Shown piece by piece: positions 6,787-12,675 of a stretch of 12,675 nucleotides of DNA. The notes beneath the pieces are model-generated. The model had not been told where the DNA came from. It saw only the letters and a list, made by a program, of their open reading frames with translations, and did not search any database. The stretch lies in the NCBI GenBank assembly GCA_030433055.1, contig JAUILJ010000134.1, positions 1 through 12,675 of the forward strand, in the 5' to 3' direction. The position numbers and the translations under genes are program-made. The stretch's first letter is position 1. Each line of letters opens with the position of its first letter. This DNA comes from Polyangia bacterium (lineage in GTDB: Bacteria > Myxococcota_A > Polyangia > Polyangiales > Polyangiaceae).

Positions 6787-8673
6787 CTATTTGGCGTGGG
6801 CCAGGCGCGCCTTCACCGCCTCGAGGTTCAGGCTCACCCAGGCGTAGACTGCATACGGCAGCCCCACGCCGGTGAAGAGCGTGCAGCTGGCGTAGAGCAA
6901 GCTGGACCAACGTGCCCAGCGCTTGCGCTGGTAGAGGCCCCAGGCGTTGATGGGTGTCCAGAGGATCCCCAAACCGTGAGCGATCAGGCCGAGCACGATG
7001 ATGAGCGGCGTCTCCGGGGTGCCTTCTGCACTGCCGAAGCGCAGGAACTCCACGCTGAGCACGAACAACCCGAGGTGCAAGAGCCACATCCCCAGCTGCA
7101 CGAGCGCGTTGATCATCAGGTGTACCTGGCCTTTCACCACGGAACCGGATTCAAGGATCTGCGGCGAACTCTGCACCTGGGAGAACAGGCGCACCACCTG
7201 CGGGCGCGTCAGGCTGTAGATGGCGTAGCCGGAGTACGGCAGGCCGAGCACGGAGAAGCCAGTGAACGCCGCGTAGAGCAGGCTGGAGACTCGCGCCCAG
7301 GCCCTGCGTCGCCACAGCCCCAAGGCGTTCAGCGGCGCCCACAAGGTGCCAAGCGCGGTCCAGCTGAACCAGTACAGGGCATACGCCACGACCGCGCCGT
7401 CGCCAAAGGTCAGCGGATCGTCCTCGAGCGGATCGTCTTCGGGCAGGTCATCGCTGTACGGCGAGGGGACGTCGAGATGATGGCGCCCATCGAGCGTGTC
7501 CAGGCTCGGCGCCTGAGAGGCGCGGCTGTAGGAGCTGATCTGCGTCTCCATCCGCCCCGTGGGATCCATGAAGCTCGGGTCCAGCCACAGCCTCACTCCT
7601 GCCCAAACGATGACGACCAGCCAGAACATGTGGAGCAGCGTCCAACCCCAGAGCAGGATGGCGTTCGCGCTGACGTGGGCGCTCGCGGTGACTCCGCTGC
7701 CCCCTTGCAAGTCGACCACCAGCGACTCGAGGGACGAGTAGCGCTGGGCGGGATCAGGAGCCAGCGCCCGCCGTAGCACCGCTCTCAGCCAGTCCGGGAC
7801 GCTCGTTGGCAACTCGGGCGCGCCCCCTGAGACTGGAAGGGTCGCGCCAAGAGTTTCCGCAAGGCAAAGCGCGAAGCTGTATTGATCCGATGCCGCGCTG
7901 GCCGCACCTCGGCGCTGCTCGGGTGCCATGTAGGCTGGAGTACCGGCGACCTCCTGCGCCGTCTCGCTGCTGGAGAGGGCGAGGCCGAAGTCGGTCACCA
8001 GCACCCGCTCGTCGGTGGTGACCAGGACGTTTTGCGGCTTGAAGTCCCGGTGCACCAGGCCTTGCGCGTGCGCCGCAGCCAACCCGAGGCCCGCCTGTCG
8101 AAACACGTCGAGCAGGCGCTCGAGGCTCGGCTTCGTCAGCGCACACCAGCGGTCCAGCGTCACACCGTCCACCAGCTCCATGGCGATGAACACTCGCCCC
8201 TCGGCTTCTCCGACGTCGAACACCCCGACCACGTTGGGGTGCTTGAGCGACGCGACGGCGCGCGCCTCCGCCAGCAAGCGCTCTCGGGCTTCTCGAGTCG
8301 TGGCGAGCTCGGGCCTGAGCAGCTTGAGCGCCACGTTGCGCTGCAGTGCCGGGTCCCAGGCGGAGAACACCAGGCCCATACCTCCCGCGCCGATACCATG
8401 ATCCACGCGGTAACGGCCAAGGCGCTGGCCCGCAGCAGGTTCGAGGCTGGGTGCGTCGCGTTCGCTCTCGGGGCCCGGGTCAGCGCGCTGAGCCCGACTG
8501 ATGAAGGCCTCGCCCAACAGCTGGACCACGCTGCCGCATTCGCTGCAGTGCTCGAGGTGCTGCTCGATCAGCTCTCGCTGCTCCGCGTTCGCTCGACCGT
8601 GCACGAACGCACCGAGGGCGTTCTCGTCGGGGCAGCTCGTCTGCTGCTGGAGCGGGCTCTGAGGGCGGGACAT
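6787..8673 (-). CDS. Membrane Ser/Thr protein kinase with N-terminal anti-sigma-type zinc motif
   Basis: A 628-residue Hanks-type kinase. Residues 30-54 hold the zinc-finger anti-sigma motif H39-x3-C43-x2-C46 (EQHLEHCSECG). The kinase domain spans about 86-325 with every key residue intact: glycine loop G95-A-G97-G-M-G100, K117 (VALKLL), E136, HRD at 208-210 extended to FKPQN, DFG at 228-230 and APE at 250-252. It should therefore be active, with the kinase domain in the cytosol. A first membrane segment lies near 338-362. A charged linker follows (about 365-424, with the acidic run DDLPEDDPLEDDPL). Two copies of a hydrophobic module (441-488 and 568-615) end the protein. The ATG at 8673 is preferred over a codon at 8760, because the latter would overlap the divergent sigma gene and adds unrelated sequence; the ribosome site is weak. 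The divergent sigma factor gene is the probable partner. Confidence 0.92.
   Translation of the reverse strand: MSRPQSPLQQQTSCPDENALGAFVHGRANAEQRELIEQHLEHCSECGSVVQLLGEAFISRAQRADPGPESERDAPSLEPAAGQRLGRYRVDHGIGAGGMGLVFSAWDPALQRNVALKLLRPELATTREARERLLAEARAVASLKHPNVVGVFDVGEAEGRVFIAMELVDGVTLDRWCALTKPSLERLLDVFRQAGLGLAAAHAQGLVHRDFKPQNVLVTTDERVLVTDFGLALSSSETAQEVAGTPAYMAPEQRRGAASAASDQYSFALCLAETLGATLPVSGGAPELPTSVPDWLRAVLRRALAPDPAQRYSSLESLVVDLQGGSGVTASAHVSANAILLWGWTLLHMFWLVVIVWAGVRLWLDPSFMDPTGRMETQISSYSRASQAPSLDTLDGRHHLDVPSPYSDDLPEDDPLEDDPLTFGDGAVVAYALYWFSWTALGTLWAPLNALGLWRRRAWARVSSLLYAAFTGFSVLGLPYSGYAIYSLTRPQVVRLFSQVQSSPQILESGSVVKGQVHLMINALVQLGMWLLHLGLFVLSVEFLRFGSAEGTPETPLIIVLGLIAHGLGILWTPINAWGLYQRKRWARWSSLLYASCTLFTGVGLPYAVYAWVSLNLEAVKARLAHAK
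6829..7353 (-). repeat. Duplicated 48-residue membrane module inside the kinase
   Basis: Protein residues 441-488 (7210-7353) and 568-615 (6829-6972) align without gaps, with 29 of 48 identical by my count. Shared blocks are LWxPxNAxGL, WARxSSLLYA, TxF and GLPYxxYA. This is a tandem domain duplication within the coding sequence, not a DNA repeat element. Confidence 0.85.
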
Positions 8674-8705
8674 TGGAGCGAAGCGCGCAGCGGGGACGGG
8701 GAGAC

Positions 8706-8721
8706 GGGGCGGCGCCGCCCC
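8706..8721. promoter_or_regulatory. 16-base perfect palindrome in the kinase-sigma intergenic region
   Basis: GGGGCGGCGCCGCCCC is fully symmetric and lies in the 70-base space between the two divergent genes, just upstream of the -10-like box of the sigma gene. It may be an operator acting on both promoters, or a GC-rich structural element. Confidence 0.4.
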
Positions 8722-8730
8722 GGACTCGGC

Positions 8731-8736
8731 TATACT
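8731..8736 (+). promoter_or_regulatory. -10-like box of the sigma factor gene
   Basis: TATACT matches the -10 consensus at five of six positions and stands out in GC-rich DNA. Transcription would start about 8742-8744, at or next to the GTG start codon (8744), so the transcript may have no leader. No clear -35 is visible; the palindrome occupies that area. Confidence 0.45.
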
Positions 8737-8743
8737 ATGCGCC

Positions 8744-9649
8744 GTGAGCTTCGCCCGCACATTGGCCGTTCAACTACTGGGGCGGCAACCGGAGCGCTCA
8801 GCGGCACGGGACGCTGCGCTGGAGCACGAGCTGGCTGAATACTGGGGTGAGTGCCTCCAATGTTGGCCGGAGCTGGAGGCCCACAGCGAGGCATTCGCCG
8901 AGCATGTGTGTGAGCGGCTGCTGGCTGCGAGCGTGGCCTTGGATGCGCTGAAGGGCGTCGCATTCTCAGACTTGGGACTCGCCTTCCTGGCTTTAAGAGG
9001 TGAGCCGCGGGCGCTCAAGGACCTGAGTCAGCGGGCGCAGCGCATCGCCGCGCGGGTCGTCGCCCGGGGAGCCGGGCCCGATCTGGATGAGCTGATGTTC
9101 AGCTTGGAAGGCAAGCTGTTCGACCCCCTGGACTCCAAATTGGTGGGCTTCTCGGGCAGCGGGGAGCTCGACGGCTGGCTCAGCGTGCTGGTGACGCGCA
9201 CCTGGTTGAACCTCAAGCGGGACCGGCGCGAAGTTCCTCGAGCCGCGTTGGACATGGGCGCTGAGTCCTCGGAGGCGGGCCTGCTGGGGCAAGGGGGGGT
9301 GAGGATCGACGCACAGGATCCCGAGCTGGCGTATCTGAAGGAGCTGTACAGGGATCAATTCCGTACGGCATTTGGTCGCGCTGCGGCCAGCCTGGAGCCC
9401 GAGCAGCGCAACGTGCTGCGCGCCTACTATGGTCAAGGCTCGAGCATCGACGCGATCGCCGCGGGGCGCGGCGTGCACCGCGCGACCGCCGCGCGTCGGG
9501 TGGGGCAGGCGCGAGAGCAACTCCTGAGCGAGACTCGCCGGCTGCTGATCAGCGAGCTGAACCTATCCCGCAGGGATCTCGAGAGTGTGATGCGACTGAT
9601 CCAGAGCCAGCTTCACCTGACGCTCTCGCGGGTGTTCGCGGAGCCCTGA
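8744..9649 (+). CDS. RNA polymerase sigma-70 family factor, myxobacterial gmx1-like
   Basis: A 301-residue sigma factor resembling the family described from Myxococcus-type genomes (TIGR03001, Sig-70_gmx1). An N-terminal region of about 75 residues precedes sigma region 2, which runs roughly from 77 to 162 and ends in GFSGSGELDGWLSVLVTRTW and LNLKRDRR. After a linker, region 4 lies around 205-262 (RTAFGRAAASLEPEQRNVLR, then SIDAIAAGRGVHRATAARRV), a helix-turn-helix that would bind the -35 element. A C-terminal helical extension (265-301) is longer than in ordinary ECF factors. The GTG at 8744 has no ribosome site; it lies 7 bases after a -10-like box, consistent with leaderless translation. 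It is divergent from a kinase bearing an anti-sigma zinc motif, its likely regulator. The target promoters are unknown. The family level is confident; the exact subgroup is recalled, not searched. Confidence 0.88.
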   Translation: MSFARTLAVQLLGRQPERSAARDAALEHELAEYWGECLQCWPELEAHSEAFAEHVCERLLAASVALDALKGVAFSDLGLAFLALRGEPRALKDLSQRAQRIAARVVARGAGPDLDELMFSLEGKLFDPLDSKLVGFSGSGELDGWLSVLVTRTWLNLKRDRREVPRAALDMGAESSEAGLLGQGGVRIDAQDPELAYLKELYRDQFRTAFGRAAASLEPEQRNVLRAYYGQGSSIDAIAAGRGVHRATAARRVGQAREQLLSETRRLLISELNLSRRDLESVMRLIQSQLHLTLSRVFAEP

Positions 9650-9662
9650 GCGTTCGCGGGAC

Positions 9663-9696
9663 CGACCGCGTGTGGAGCGCTTGGCTGGGGCGGTCG
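9663..9696. terminator. Weak hairpin between convergent sigma and oxidoreductase genes
   Basis: CGACCGC (9663-9669) pairs perfectly with GCGGTCG (9690-9696) over a 20-base loop. It has no T tract on either strand, but it sits in the 51-base gap between the two stop codons. It is a possible Rho-assisted or weak bidirectional terminator. Confidence 0.3.
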
Positions 9697-9700
9697 CGCC

Positions 9701-10678
9701 TCAGCGGACCTTGAGGATGATCTTTCCAGAGTTCGCGTTTTGCTCCATGCGTTCATGGGCTGCTCGTGCCTCGGCGAGGGGGAACACCTGGTCGACGATA
9801 GGCTTCAGCTTGCCGGATTCGAAGTGCTCGAGCTGACGGTTCTTGAAATCCCCCGTGATGCGGATCTTGTCCTCGAGAGGCCGAGAGCGCATCACGAGGC
9901 CTAGGATTTGGTGCCGTTTCATCAACAGCAGCGCGAGGTTGACGTTGGCCATGGGGCCGCCGAGCACGCCGATCACCACGCAGCGGCCGCCGATGGCCAG
10001 GCACTGCGCATGCTTCTCCCAGTAGCTGCCACCCACGAAGTCGAGCACCAGGTTCACGCCCTTGGGCGAGAATTTCTTGGCCTCCTCCGCGAAGTCTTGG
10101 GTCTTGTAGTTGACGCACAGAGCTGCACCGAGGCTCTTCACGAGCTCGAGCTTCTCGTCAGAGCCCGCCGTTCCAATCACCTCGCCACCAGCGAGCGCCG
10201 CCAGCTGCACGCCCGCGGACCCCACGCCACCCGCAGCCGCGTGCACGAGCACCGTCTGACCCGGCTGCAGGTCCCCAAGGCCGAACAGTGCCTCCTGCGC
10301 GGTGAGGAAGGCCTCCGGGATCGCCGCGGCCTGCTCGAAGCTCAGCGCCGCCGGGATCGGGATCGCCATATCCTCGTGGATCAAGACGTCCTCGGCGTAG
10401 CCGCCACCGGGTAGGAGCGCCATCACACGGTCTCCCACCTCCAGCTTGCTCACGCCGCTGCCCAGCTCTGCCACGATGCCAGCGCACTCGAGCCCGAGGA
10501 TCTCGCTCTCGCCTCTGGGGGGCGGATACATTCCTCGCCGCTGGAGTATATCTGCGCGGTTCAGCGCGGTGGCGTGCACCGCGAGCCGCACTTCGTTGGG
10601 GCCCGGCGCTGGGGTTTGCACCTCCTGCAGTTCGAGGTTCTCGGGGCCGCCGAACTCACGGATCACGATCGCTTGCAT
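9701..10678 (-). CDS. NAD(P)H quinone oxidoreductase, PIG3-type zinc-less MDR
   Basis: A 325-residue zinc-less medium-chain reductase of the PIG3/quinone oxidoreductase branch (TIGR02824-like), which reduces quinones with NADPH in the cytosol. The N-terminal GroES-like domain carries ALNRADILQRRGMYPPP (38-54), a signature of this branch, then LGLECAGIVAELG and VGDRVMALLPGGGYAE. The cofactor domain has AAAGGVGSAGVQLA (147-160) as its nucleotide-binding loop. Later blocks are LDFVGG (212-217), FESGKLKPIVDQVFPL (286-301) and the C-terminal ANSGKIILKV. No structural-zinc cysteine cluster is present, as expected. The ATG at 10678 has no clear ribosome site, but a TATACC/CACTAT box lies only a few bases upstream, so this mRNA may also have a very short or no leader. 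It lies 81 bases downstream of the ROK kinase gene on the same strand. Whether the two form an operon is uncertain. Confidence 0.92.
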   Translation of the reverse strand: MQAIVIREFGGPENLELQEVQTPAPGPNEVRLAVHATALNRADILQRRGMYPPPRGESEILGLECAGIVAELGSGVSKLEVGDRVMALLPGGGYAEDVLIHEDMAIPIPAALSFEQAAAIPEAFLTAQEALFGLGDLQPGQTVLVHAAAGGVGSAGVQLAALAGGEVIGTAGSDEKLELVKSLGAALCVNYKTQDFAEEAKKFSPKGVNLVLDFVGGSYWEKHAQCLAIGGRCVVIGVLGGPMANVNLALLLMKRHQILGLVMRSRPLEDKIRITGDFKNRQLEHFESGKLKPIVDQVFPLAEARAAHERMEQNANSGKIILKVR

Positions 10679-10697
10679 GGCCGCGGTATAGTGTTGG

Positions 10698-10714
10698 TGA
10701 CCAGCGCTGACCAG
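10698..10714. repeat. Two TGACCAG direct repeats, 10 bases apart
   Basis: TGACCAG occurs at 10698-10704 and 10708-10714, start to start one helical turn apart, about 20-36 bases upstream of the quinone oxidoreductase start. This is about where a -35 region or activator site for that gene would lie. Confidence 0.4.
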
Positions 10715-10759
10715 CCTCGGGCCGAACCCTGTTTGCCCCAGGTGTTTTTCGTTGGCTGC

Positions 10760-11644
10760 TCAGGCTCCGGCGAGGTGAGCGGCACCCACGAGGCCGGCGG
10801 CGTCGCCGAGCTTCGAGGGAAGCAAGGGTACGTTCAGCAAGGGCTCGGCGTAGGCGCGATCGCGCATCGCTTCGCGAATGCTCGGCTCCACGAGGTCGAA
10901 GGAGCGGGAGATCCCGCCGCTGAAGACGATGGCGTCCAGATCCAAGACTACCTGGATGCTGCTGAGCGCTTCGCCGAGGGCGCGGCCCATCAACGCGAAC
11001 GTGCTGGCGCCAGCCGTTTCCCCGCGGCGAGCACTCTCGGCGATGTGCAGGACTTCGCTGCCCTTGCCCCCGAGCTCCTGGAACGTCGCGAGCAACGCCC
11101 GAGTGCCGGCGTATGCTTCGAGGGTGCCGCTCAACCCGGCGGCGTCTCTCGGAGCGCCCGGTGAGCGATCAATCAGCAGGTGCCCAATCTCACCTGCGAA
11201 GCCGTGACTGCCTCGGCGGAGCTTGCCATCGAGCACCAGGCCGCCGCCCACGCCAGTGCCCAGCGTGACCATCAGGAAGCTCGCGTATTCCTTGCCCCAG
11301 CCGTGCAGCGCCTCTCCGAAGGCGGCGACCGTGGCGTCGTTCTCGACGATCACCGGGCAGCTCACCCGACGCTCCAGCTCGTGCTGGATGTTGATGCCGG
11401 CGAAGCCGGGGACGTTGGGCAGCTGCCAGCACGCGCCGTTGGGATCTACCTCCCCGGGGATCGCGAAGCCAACGCTGGTCGGGTGTGCGTCGAGCGCGTG
11501 AACGGCACGAGAGACTGCGTCGAGTACGTCGCTCGGGCTCGCCCCGGCGTTGGTGTCGATCACCTCACTCCGCACGATGCGAGCGCCGTCGACGATGCCC
11601 GCTTTGATGCGAGTGCCTCCCATGTCCACGCCTATGTTGCTCAT
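10760..11644 (-). CDS. ROK-family sugar kinase lacking the zinc-binding cysteines
   Basis: A 294-residue ROK kinase, probably phosphorylating glucose or another hexose in the cytosol. The phosphate-binding loop is D7-MGGT (VDMGGTRIK), the catalytic acid is D103 in VENDATVAAFGE, and the second phosphate loop is GTGVGGG (129-135). EIGH with H155, a usual zinc ligand, follows. The ROK zinc signature C-x-C-G-x2-G-C-x-E should come next. Here the aligned segment is DAAGLSGTLE (167-176), so the three cysteines are Asp, Ala and Thr, while the Gly, Leu and Glu positions and LEAYAG are kept. The rest, including the SGGIS loop (242-246) and AAGLVGAA near the end, is normal, and no DNA-binding domain is present, so this is a kinase rather than a ROK repressor. 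The ATG at 11644 gives the family start; the ribosome site is weak. It is divergent from the CHAD gene across 98 bases. Confidence 0.87.
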   Translation of the reverse strand: MSNIGVDMGGTRIKAGIVDGARIVRSEVIDTNAGASPSDVLDAVSRAVHALDAHPTSVGFAIPGEVDPNGACWQLPNVPGFAGINIQHELERRVSCPVIVENDATVAAFGEALHGWGKEYASFLMVTLGTGVGGGLVLDGKLRRGSHGFAGEIGHLLIDRSPGAPRDAAGLSGTLEAYAGTRALLATFQELGGKGSEVLHIAESARRGETAGASTFALMGRALGEALSSIQVVLDLDAIVFSGGISRSFDLVEPSIREAMRDRAYAEPLLNVPLLPSKLGDAAGLVGAAHLAGA

Positions 11645-11742
11645 TTGTAGTACCGTCTTCGACGTATCGTCACACAAGTAAACGGAAACGACCCTTGGCC
11701 TCTGATATTCGACAAGAGTCGGGTGTTCAACCAGCAGCGCGG

Positions 11743-12675
11743 ATGGACCACGAAACCGACGCACAAGCGCCATCGACCCATGCTGAACTCTTGAAGCAAG
11801 CTCCCGAAGACTCCGTGCTGATCGCGCCTGAGAACCGCGAGTACGAGCGCCACCTGCGTACGTACGTGGCGCGGCACGCGGGCGTGCTGTTCGCGAACTG
11901 GGATTTCGAGTCGCTCAAAGATCCTGTCGAGGCGATCCACGATCTGCGCGTCGCTTCTCGGCGCTTGCGCGCGCTGCTGGAGGTGCTGGGCTACCTGGTA
12001 CCGGAGCACGCGGGACAAATTCGACTTCTGCGCAAGGTGACTCGGGGCGCGGGGAACCTGAGAGAGTGGGACGTCAACGCTGAGCACCTCGAGGAGCTGA
12101 TCGCCCACCCCGCGTCGCACCTGGAAGCGGCCGCTCTCGAGCACCTAGCCGTCAAGGTGGAGGCTGAGCGCGCCAGCGAGCGCAAGCAGACCAAGAAACG
12201 TCTCAAGCAACTCTCGCCCGATCGCATCCAGAAGGGCCTCTACGAGCTGGTGGAGAGCCTCGTGCGCGCGGTCCTGGTAGCCCCGCTGGACGACCTGGGG
12301 CGAACCGCTCTCGAGCCGCGGATGGAAGCGTTGCTCGGTTCGTTACCAGACCCCAACGCGGAGGCGGTGGGCGAGCAGCTGCATCAAGTGCGCATTCACA
12401 TCAAGCGCCTGCGCTACGCAGTCGAACTACTCGCGCCGTTACTGGGCGAGGGCTACGCCACGATCCACAGTCAGCTGAAGGGCCTCCAGCAGGACCTCGG
12501 GCGGCACCATGATCTGTTCGTGCTTCAGGGCGTGATGCTGGCCGAGCGGGAGTCCCTCGCCGCGCAGGGACGCAAGCACCTGGTCATGGGCCTCGCCGGC
12601 CCGCTGCATCACGTGGCCGCGGAGCAACGGGAGCTCGCTGAGGCGTTTCTTCAGGGAAGCGCGAGCTTCGACCCC
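11743..12675 (+). CDS. CHAD domain protein (5' part)
   Basis: The first 311 residues of a CHAD protein; the frame is still open at the window edge, so the end is missing. CHAD (conserved histidine alpha-helical) domains are all-helical, bind polyphosphate through conserved basic residues, and often localise to polyphosphate granules. Both halves of the domain are visible: IHDLRVASRRLRALLEVL (65-82) with NLREWDV (105-111), and LHQVRIHIKRLRYAVELL (213-230) with LGRHHDLFVL (252-261). About 30 polar residues precede the domain; no CYTH triphosphatase domain is fused at the N terminus. The ATG at 11743 has a poor ribosome site. A TTG at 11695 in the same frame is a less likely alternative adding 16 residues. 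The gene is divergent from the ROK kinase. Binding to polyphosphate is family knowledge, not shown here. Confidence 0.88.
   Translation, partial: MDHETDAQAPSTHAELLKQAPEDSVLIAPENREYERHLRTYVARHAGVLFANWDFESLKDPVEAIHDLRVASRRLRALLEVLGYLVPEHAGQIRLLRKVTRGAGNLREWDVNAEHLEELIAHPASHLEAAALEHLAVKVEAERASERKQTKKRLKQLSPDRIQKGLYELVESLVRAVLVAPLDDLGRTALEPRMEALLGSLPDPNAEAVGEQLHQVRIHIKRLRYAVELLAPLLGEGYATIHSQLKGLQQDLGRHHDLFVLQGVMLAERESLAAQGRKHLVMGLAGPLHHVAAEQRELAEAFLQGSASFDP

Noticed and set aside
6643..8838. Long plus-strand frames opposite the kinase (6643-7776 and 7882-8838)
   Set aside because: They mirror kinase codons, give Arg/His/Gln-rich products with no motif, and the kinase frame has all catalytic residues in place.
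10760..11644. ROK protein as a transcriptional repressor (NagC/XylR type)
   Set aside because: No N-terminal helix-turn-helix domain is present; the chain starts directly with the phosphate-binding DMGGT motif.
11641..12144. Minus-strand frame overlapping the CHAD gene
   Set aside because: The plus strand encodes both halves of a CHAD domain there, and the minus frame has no recognisable content.

Overview
The window is GC-rich bacterial chromosome with tightly packed genes on both strands and no rRNA, tRNA, CRISPR array or recognisable insertion sequence. I infer a myxobacterium (Myxococcota), most likely of the Polyangia type. The reasons are the codon bias, a sigma factor resembling the myxobacterial gmx1 type, a Ser/Thr protein kinase carrying an N-terminal zinc-finger anti-sigma motif, an HDOD protein, and lipoprotein/outer-membrane genes without obvious relatives. 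The window cuts a gene at each end.

Layout. 2-583 (+): C-terminal part of a monomeric NADP isocitrate dehydrogenase, closed by a strong hairpin terminator. 650-1669 (-) and 1820-2686 (+): a divergent pair, a zinc-dependent MDR alcohol dehydrogenase-like enzyme and an HDOD signalling protein. 2737-3669 (-) and 3762-4067 (+): a divergent pair, an exported beta-barrel-like protein and a small plant-type [2Fe-2S] ferredoxin. 4064-4774 (-) and 4674-5237 (-): a voltage-gated K+ channel lying downstream of, and overlapping, a MAPEG-family membrane protein; divergent from them is a LOG/TIGR00725-like nucleotide-binding protein (5299-5805, +). 5806-6173: a gene-free stretch with several inverted repeats, leading to a lipoprotein gene (6174-6731, +).

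The most notable region is 6787-9649. A membrane-anchored Ser/Thr kinase (6787-8673, -) carries an anti-sigma-type zinc motif at its N terminus and a duplicated hydrophobic module at its C terminus. It is transcribed divergently from a sigma-70-family factor (8744-9649, +). Only 70 bases separate them, and these hold a 16-base perfect palindrome and a -10-like box close to the sigma start codon. I infer that the two form one signalling unit: the kinase senses at the membrane and controls the sigma factor through its zinc motif, through phosphorylation, or both.

The right end holds a PIG3-type quinone oxidoreductase (9701-10678, -) downstream of a ROK-family sugar kinase (10760-11644, -) that has lost the family's zinc-binding cysteines. 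Divergent from the ROK gene is a CHAD-domain protein (11743 to the window end, +). CHAD proteins bind polyphosphate and some ROK kinases use polyphosphate as phosphate donor, so a polyphosphate link is a testable idea but no more than that.
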